Part shown: piece after piece, positions 1 through 9,000 of the stretch | How positions within the stretch are numbered: the first letter of the stretch is position 1 | How the letters are laid out: each line of letters begins with the position of its first letter | DNA from: Nocardia brevicatena NBRC 12119 | GTDB taxonomy: Bacteria > Actinomycetota > Actinomycetes > Mycobacteriales > Mycobacteriaceae | NCBI RefSeq assembly: GCF_000308495.1 | Contig: NZ_BAFU01000240.1 | Location: 1 to 45,004 of the forward strand | Direction: 5' to 3' | DNA length: 45,004 nucleotides | Made by a program: the position numbers and the translations under genes | Notes under the pieces: generated by a model | The model's database searches: none | What the model was told of the DNA's origin: nothing | What the model saw: only the letters and a program-made list of their open reading frames with translations

Positions 1-1
1 G

Positions 2-3000
2 ACCCACCCCGCCCAACGCATCACCCACATCACGACCGACTCGAAAACAACCCTCGGCCTCACGACAGCCCCCGCCCGCGCGCAACTACCCGACACCATC
101 GACTGGCTGATACTCGACGATCTTCGCGAGGCCGATGGTCGTCCCGTCGCCGATGTCGATCGGGTGCGGCCGTTGCGCATCGACGATATCGCCTACGTCA
201 TCTATACCTCCGGGTCCACCGGCCTGCCCAAGGGGGTGGCGGTGACCCACCGTGGTCTCGGCAATTGTGCCGCTGTGCATCGGGATGCCATGAGCCTCGA
301 TCCCTCGTCCCGGATCGCGCATTCGGCCTCACCGGGTTTCGATGTGGCGGTGCTGGAGCTGCTGCTGGCACTGTGCGCGGGTTCGACCATGGTCATCGCG
401 CCCGGCACCGTGTTCGGTGGCGACGAACTCGCTCGGCTGTTCGATCGTGAGCACGTCAGCCATGCGCTCATCACACCGTCCGCGTTGTCCACGGTGGACC
501 ACACCGGCCGGCCTCTCATGGATTTGACCCATCTGGTGGTCGGTGGTGAGGGGTATGGCACCGACCTGGTGGACCGTTGGAGCGATCATCGCAACGTCTA
601 TAACGAGTATGGGCCTACCGAGACCACCATCGCGGCTACGTTGACCGCTCCGTTGGCGGCGGGGGAGGTGGTGTCCATCGGCGAACCGATTCGCGGCGTT
701 CGGGCGTGGGTGTTGGATCAGCGGTTGCAGCCGGTGCCGGTGGGGGTGGCGGGGGAGTTGTATATCGCCGGTCCGTTGTTGGCCCGTGGGTATCATCGGC
801 GGGCGGGGCCGACCGCCGAGCGTTTCCTGGCCTGTCCTTGGGTGCCGGGCGGGCGTATGTATCGCACCGGGGATGTGGTGCGTTGGCTGCCGGAGGGAAC
901 GATCCAGTATCTGGGCCGGTCGGATTTCCAGGTCAAGGTCCGTGGTCTGCGTATCGAACTGGGCGAGATCGATGCCGCTCTCACCGCTCACGAGACCGTC
1001 GGTTTCGCCACCACGATCGGCCATCGCGACGACTCCGGCACCCAGAAACTGGTGTCGTATGTCTTTGCCGCGCCCGGCCACTCGATCGACACCACGGCCC
1101 TGACCGAGCACCTCGCCGAACAACTCCCCTCCTCCATGATCCCGTCGGCGATCATGGTGCTCGATCGCATCTCGCTCACGTCAACAGGAAAACTCGACCG
1201 CAAATCGCTACCCGATCCGGTGTTCACCGACACCGCACCGTTCCGCCCACCCCGTACACCCCTCGAACACACCATCGCCGAAACATTCGCCGACGTACTG
1301 CACGCCGACACCGTCGGACTCGACGACTCGTTCTTCGCCCTCGGCGGCGACAGCATTATGTCGATTCAACTGGTCAATCGGGCCAAGGCGGCAGGGGCGG
1401 TGTTCTCCGCGCGCGATGTGTTCGAGCGCAAGACAGTCGCCGGACTGGCGGAGATCGCCGTCCATGACAGCACCGCGGCGACCCCGCTTCCGACGGAACT
1501 CCCCGGCGGGGGTGTAGGGCAGGTCCCGCTGACCCCGATCGTCCAGTGGCTGCTCGAGCGGGCGGAGTCGGGGTTCGGCCGATTCTCCCAGGCGGTGATG
1601 TTGGGGCTGCCGAAGGGGATCGACCGGCAGCGGCTGGCGGACACGGTGCAGACGGTACTCGATCGGCACGATATGTTGCGCGCGCGGCTGCACCTGGCAG
1701 CAGACGGGGGCTGGACGTGGGAGGCCCTGCCGGCCGGAACGATTCGAGCCGATGACGTCATCCACCGGGTGGCGATGACGGGGAAGCCGGGAAGCGCCGA
1801 GTTCCGCGCATCGGCGGCGGCCGAGTTGGACGCCGCCGCGGACCGGCTCGACCCGGGCTCCGGGGCCGTGGTGCAGGTGGTCTGGTTCGATCCGGCAGAC
1901 GCGGCGGAGGCGGGCAGGGCGCTGGTGCTGGTGCACCACACGGCAATCGACGGGGTGTCCTGGCGGGTGCTGGTGCCGGATCTCGCGGTCACGTGGGCGC
2001 GGATCGAGGCCGGCGAGCCGCCCGACCCGGCCCCGGTCGGGACATCGATGCGACGGTGGGCGCACGGGCTGGTCGAGGCTGCCCAAAGCCCGGAGCGGGC
2101 CGCCGAGCTCGAATTCTGGCAAGCGATGGCCTCCGGTGACGACCCGGTGCTCGGATCCCGGCCCCTCGACCCCGCGGTCGACGTGAACGCCACCGCGGGC
2201 ACGGTCGAGATCGAAATATCCCCCGAGGTGACCGAGGCATTGGTGACCACCGTGCCCGCGGCGTTCCACGGCGGTGTGGGCGATGGGCTACTGGCCGCGC
2301 TGGCGGTGGCGGTGATGAAGTGGCGGCGCGAGCGTTCGGAGGCGTTCGCCGCTCCGACGGACGTGGTGATCGGTCTGGAAGGGCACGGCCGAGAAGAGCA
2401 TGTGGTCCCGGGCTCGGACCTGACCCGGACGGTGGGCTGGTTCACGACGAGTTTCCCGATGCGCCTGGAGCTGTCGGGTATCGATCTCGACGACGCGTGC
2501 GCGGGCGGACCGGCCTTGGGGGCCGCGGTCAAGTCCGTGAAGGAACAGCTCCTCGCCGTACCGGACCACGGCATCGGCTACGGAATGTTGCGGTACCTCA
2601 ACGAGGACACCGGACCGGAACTCGGGAGTTCGCCGACACCGCAGATCGGCTTCAACTACCTGGGCCGCGTCCCCACGGGGATTCCCGGTGGAACGCAACC
2701 GGTTGGTTGGCTCCCGGTCGACGACGGCGGCGACTTCTCGGGTGCCGAGTTCACCGGTGCGCGTGATCCCGACATGCCGGTGTCGGCGGTGCTCGATATC
2801 AATGCCCTCGTCCTGGACGACGGCGACCGGCCACGGCTGCGGGCGACCTGGTCGTATCCGACCGGGGTACTCACCGCCGACCAGGTGCGCGAGGTGGCCG
2901 AGTCATGGCGTCGGATACTGACCGCGTTGGCGACAGATCTCCACCGGGCAGGGGCCGGGGGACGGACGCCGTCGGATCTGGACCTGGTCGGGCTCGGACA

Positions 3001-6000
3001 GTCCGAGATCGAACAACTCGAGGACCGGTATCCGGCGTTGAGCGATGTCTGGCCGTTGACTCCGTTGCAGGAGGGGTTGCTGTTCCATGCGCTGTTGGCC
3101 GAGGAGTCGGTGGATGCCTACGTGGTCCAGCTGGTCCTCGAACTACGGGGGCGGGTGGATCCGGAGCGGCTGCGCCGAGCCGGGCAGGCGCTTGTCGACC
3201 GGCATGCGAATCTACGTTCCGCGTTCGTCACCGATCTCGGGCCGGTGCAGGTGGTCGTCGACGACGTCGAGGCGCCGTGGACGGAACTCGACCTGTCCGG
3301 GTCGGATGAGCGTACCCGAAATCGAGAGTGGCATCGGCTGATGGCCGCGGACCGCGCGACCCGGTTCGACCCGTCTCGTGCCCCACTGCTCCGCTGGATG
3401 CTGGTCACCACCGGACCGGAGCGCTTCCGGCTGGTGCTGACCAATCACCACCTGCTGCTCGACGGTTGGTCGACGCCGCTGCTCCTGAAGGAGTTGCTGG
3501 TGTTGTACGCCACCGACGGCGACGCCACGATACTGCCTCGTATCCGTCCCTATCGGGACTACTTGGCGTGGCTCGTCCGGCAGGACCCGTCCGCGTCGCT
3601 CGACATCTGGGCCCACGCGTTCGACGGCGCCGACGAGCCGACCCTGGTGGCTCCGTCCGGTTCCGGCCGCCGATACACCGAATCACGTGATGTACACGGC
3701 GAACTGACCGAGGAGCAGACCGCGGCCCTGACCGACCTCGCGCGGGTGCGCGGAATCACCCTCAACACCGTGATCCAGGTGGCGTGGGCGATCGTATTGG
3801 GTACGTGGACATCCCGGACGGATGTCACCTTCGGTGCCATGGTCTCCGGACGGCCCCCGCAACTGGCGGGCGTCGAATCGATGATCGGACTGTTCGTCAA
3901 TACGCTGCCGGTGCGCGTCCGTCTCGATACCACCGAGAGTGTGGGCCGGCTGCTCGACCGGACCCAGGCGGAGCAAACCGCGCTGCTCGACCACCACTAC
4001 GTGGGGCTGACCGATATCGAGCGGGTGGCGGGTCCGGGGGCGGTGTTCGACACGATGACGGTGTTCGAGTCCTATCCGGTCGATCGCGGTGGGCTGACCG
4101 CGGACACCGATATCGCCGGCCTACGGCTGGTCGACGTGTCCGGCGCCGACGCCGCGCACTATCCGCTGGGAGTGGTCGCCCATGTGGACACGCGACTGCG
4201 GCTCACCATCAAGTATCTGCCCGAACTCTTCGACCACGCCACGATGGACGCGACCCTGCGTCGGGTCCTGCGTGTGCTCGGCATCGTTGCCGCCGACCCG
4301 GATCTACCGTTGGCCCGGCTGGATCTGCTCTCCCCGGCGGAATACCGCGAGTTGATGCCGGTGTCGGGCGCTCCGGCAGCCCCGGGGCGGGTATTGCCGG
4401 AGTTGTTGGCAGCGGCGGCGGCGTTGGATCCGGCGGCGGTCGCGGTGGTGTGTGAGGATCGCCGGTGGAGCTACGGCGAGTTGGACGCGAAGTCGAATCG
4501 GTTGGCCCGCATGCTGATACGTCGTGGTGCGGGGCCGGAGTCGAATGTCGCGGTGGGGTTGGTCCGGTCGGTCGAATCGGTGCTCGCGGTGTGGGCGGTG
4601 GCGAAGTCGGGGGCGGCATTCGTACCCGTGGACCCGAATTATCCGGCCGACCGGATCACTTACATGCTGTCCGATTCCGGTGTGGCAGTGGGAATCACCC
4701 TGTCGCAGTGGCGCGATCGGCTTCCCGGATCGGTGCGGTGGCTGGTCCTCGACGAGCCGGCGGTGGAAGCGGAGGTGTCGGGGCTGCCGGCAGTGCCGGT
4801 GACCGACGCGGAGCGCACACTGCCGGTGCGAGTCGACCAGGCGGCGTATGTGATCTACACATCCGGGTCGACGGGGGTGCCGAAGGGGGTGGTGGTGTCG
4901 CATCGGGGGTTGGCGAATCTCGTGACCGACCAGAGTTCGCGGTACGGCATCGGACCGGGCGCGCGGGTATTGCATACCGCGTCCCCGAGTTTCGATGCGG
5001 CGGTCCTGGAATACCTCTGGGCCTTCACGAGGGGCGCGCAGCTGGTGGTCGCGCCGCCGACCGTCTACGGCGGGGTCGAGCTGGCACAGATCCTGTCGCG
5101 GGAGAAGGTGACCCATGCGGCCCTGACGCCCGCGGCCTTGGCGACGGTCGATCCGGCCGGGCTCGGGCACCTGCGGACCGTGGTGCTCGGTGGTGAGGCG
5201 CCCACACCGGAGTTGGTGTCGCGGTGGGCGCCGGGCCGGAGGTTGTCCGATACCTACGGCCCCGCCGAGGCCACGATCCAGACCAATGCCAGTGCCCCGA
5301 TGGTGGCGGGTACAGCCGTGACGATCGGCGGTCCGATCCGCGGGGTCGGGGAGGTGGTGCTCGACCCACGGCTGCGGCCGGTGCCGGTCGGTGTCGTGGG
5401 TGAGTTGTATGTATCGGGCCCGGGTTTGGCTCGTGGCTACCGCAACCGGGTCGGTTCGACGGCGTCGCGGTTCGTCGCCGATCCGTTTGCGGGACCGGGG
5501 CAGCGGATGTATCGGACCGGGGACCTGGTGCGGTGGCTGCGGTCACCGGAGGGAGACCTGACGCTCGAGTTCGTGGGCCGGGCGGATTCCCAGGTGAAGG
5601 TTCGTGGTTTCCGTATCGAGCTCGGCGAGGTCGAATCGGCTTTGCTCGCCTGTACGGGTGTGGCGCAGGCGGCGGTGACCGTGCACCGGGGTACGACCAC
5701 CGGCGACCGGTTGGTCGGATATGTGGTGCCCGTGTCCGGGGCCGAACTCGACACATCCGCGATCCTGGCCTTCGCCGGGCAGCGGTTGGCCCCGCATATG
5801 GTGCCCGCGACCGTGATGGTGCTCGACGCGCTACCGGTGACGGTGAACGGCAAGCTCGACCGCGCCGCCCTGCCCGAACCGGTTTTCCCCACCCGCGGCG
5901 CCTCCCGACCGCCGGCCACCGAGGCCGAGACAATGGTGGCGGGACTCTTCGCGGAGGTGCTCGGACTCGACGAGGTGGGGGCCGACGATTCGTTCTTCGC

Positions 6001-9000
6001 CCTGGGCGGCGACAGCATCATGGCGATTCAGCTGGTCAATCGGGCCAGGGCGGCGGATCTGGTGTTCTCCGTACGCGACGTGTTCGACCACGGAACCGTC
6101 GCCGGGCTGGCCGATATCGCCGTCCGCGACAGCACTGCGGCAACCCCCCTTCCGGAGGAACTTCCCGGCGGAGGCGTGGGGCAGGTACCGGTGACTCCGA
6201 TCATGTGCTGGATGTTCGAGCGCGGCGGTTTCGACCGTTTCTGCCAGTGGGTGATGCTCACCCTGCCGGCCGATATCGACGGCACCGGTATCGGTGCCAC
6301 CGTTCAAGCGGTGCTCGACCACCACGACATGCTGCGGGCTCGACTACGCCCGGACCCCGCGCACGCGTCCGGCTGGGCGCTGCAGGTGGGGTCGACCGCG
6401 GTATCCGCCGCCGGGCTCATCCGGCGTGTGCCGGTGGACGCGGCACCGGACAGCGCCGACTTCGCCGAGTTCGTGGCCGCCGAAGCGGACGCGGCGGCCG
6501 AACGTCTCGACCCCGTCGCGGGAACCATGCTGCAACTGGTCTGGCTCGACCGGCCCGAACAGCCGGGACGGCTGCTGGTCGTCGCGCATCATCTGGCGGT
6601 CGACGGCGTATCGTGGCGGATTCTCGTTCCCGACCTCGCGATGGCGTGGGCACAGGTGTGTGCCGGGCAACGGCCGCGGCTCGCGCCGGTCGGCACGTCG
6701 ATGCGCCGCTGGGCTCATGCTCTGCACACCGCCGCCGCGAGGATCGACGAATTCGACCGGTGGCGGTCCACGCTCGACACCGTCGACCCGCCGATCGGTG
6801 CCCGCCCGATCGACCCGGCCGTGGACGTGCAGGCCACCGTCGCGACCCTCGAGGTGGCGCTGCCCACCACGGTGACCCGCGCCGTACTCACCACTGTGCC
6901 CGAGGCATTCCACGGCAGCGTGGACGACACCCTGATCGCGGGGCTCGCTCTGGCACTGATGCGATGGCGGCGCCGGCACGGCGACACCGTGTCCGAAACA
7001 CTGCTGACCCTCGAAAGTCACGGCCGCCACGACACGGTGCTTCCCGGCGCGGATCTCACCCGCACCGTCGGATGGTTCACCACCACCTACCCGGTGCGGC
7101 TCGACCTGTCCGGCATTGATATCGACGACGCGTTCGCCGCCGGAACCGCCGCCGGGGCGGTTGTCAAATCGGTCAAGGAACAGCTCCGACAGGTCCCCGG
7201 TCACGGAATCGGCTACGGACTGTTGCGCTACCTCAACGCCGATACCGCGCGCATCCTGCGGGCACTGCCCAATCCTCAGGTGAGCTTCAACTATCTGGGC
7301 CGGTTCGACACCGTTCCCGCGGCATTGCGCGAGAGCGGGTGGATGCCCGCCGGCGGTGGCACCGCCGGCGGCGGCGGGCAGAACCCTGACGCGGCCGTGG
7401 CGTCCGCGCTGGGCGTCAACGCGTTCATCACGGATACGTCGGACGGGCCGACTCTCACTGCCGCCTGGGACTACCCGACCGGTCTGCTCACCTCCGCCGA
7501 GGTCACCGATCTCGCGCAACTGTGGCGCGAGGCGGTGACCGCGCTGGCCACCCACGCGTCGCGGCCCGGCGCCGGCGGGCTGACCCCCTCCGACCTCGAC
7601 CTCGTCGACCTCGACCAGGATGCGATCGACCGGCTCGAGAGCCGATACCCGGCACTGGCGGACATATGGCCGCTCACGCCGCTGCAGACCGGGTTGCTGT
7701 TCCATGCCCAGCTCGCCGCCGGTGCACTCGATGCCTACATCGTGCAACTCTGTATGGAACTCGGCGGGCACGTGGACGAGGACCGGCTGCGCCGCGCCGC
7801 GCAGGCGCTCGTCGGACGGCACCCGAACCTGCGGACCGCGTTCGTGCGCGACGGCGCGGGCGAAGCGGTCCAAGTGGTACATCGGTACGTCGACGTGCCG
7901 TTCACCCGGATCGACCCGACCGGGCGCGACGACCCCGCGTCCGCACTCGATGAGCTCATGGACGTCGACCGACGCACCCGCTTCGACGTTACCGCGGCGC
8001 CGCTGCTCCGAATGACCTTGGTCGGCACCGCCGACCGGCGATATCGGCTGCTGTTGAGCATGCATCACATCCTGATCGACGGTTGGTCCACGCCACTGCT
8101 GATCCGAGAACTGCTGACCCTCTACGCCTGTGACAGCGACCCGGCGCTGCCGGCGTCGGGTCGTCCCTACCGCGACTACCTGACGTGGCTGAAGGCCCAG
8201 GATCAGGACGCGGCGGAAACCGCGTGGACCCGGGCGTTCGACGGCGTATCGGAGCCCACTCTCCTGACGCCTGCCGACCGCGGCCGCCAATACACTTCCG
8301 CCGCACGCGAAGTCCGGGTGCAGCTGAGCGAAGAGCGCACCGCGGCACTGGTCGCCACGGCCCACCGGCAGGAGCTCACCCTCAACACCATCGTTCAGGC
8401 CGCCTGGGCGATCGTGCTCGCCAACGCGACCGCTCGCGAGGACGTGGTGTTCGGCACCACCGTCTCCGGGCGCTCCGCACAGGTCTCCGGCATCGAATCG
8501 ATGATCGGGCTGTTCATCAACACCGTGCCGGTGCGGGTCCGACTGGACCACCGCGAAAGCCTCGCCCAACTGCTACGGCGAATCCAAACCGAACAAGCCG
8601 CGCTACTCGACCATCACCACCTGGGACTCGCCCGGATACAGCAAATCGCCGGTCCGGGGGCGATGTTCGACACTGTGACGGCCTTCGAGTCCTACCCGAT
8701 CGACTGGTCCGGGCTGTCCGAGGATACCGACATCGCCGGTATGCGTGTCCTCGGCGTACACGGACGTGACGCCGCGCACTATCCGTTCGGGCTGATCATC
8801 CACCAGGACACCCGCCTGCATCTGATCTTCAAGTACTTGCCCGAACTGCTCGACCGATCCCGGATCGACGCCCTCGCCGAGCGGGTGCTGCGCGTGCTCG
8901 ACACCATCGCCGAGAATATCGACCTGCCGTTGGCCCGGCTACAGCTGCTCTCGCCGGCCGAGCGGGCCACGCTGGTACCCGCTCGCGGTCGCCACGGTGC

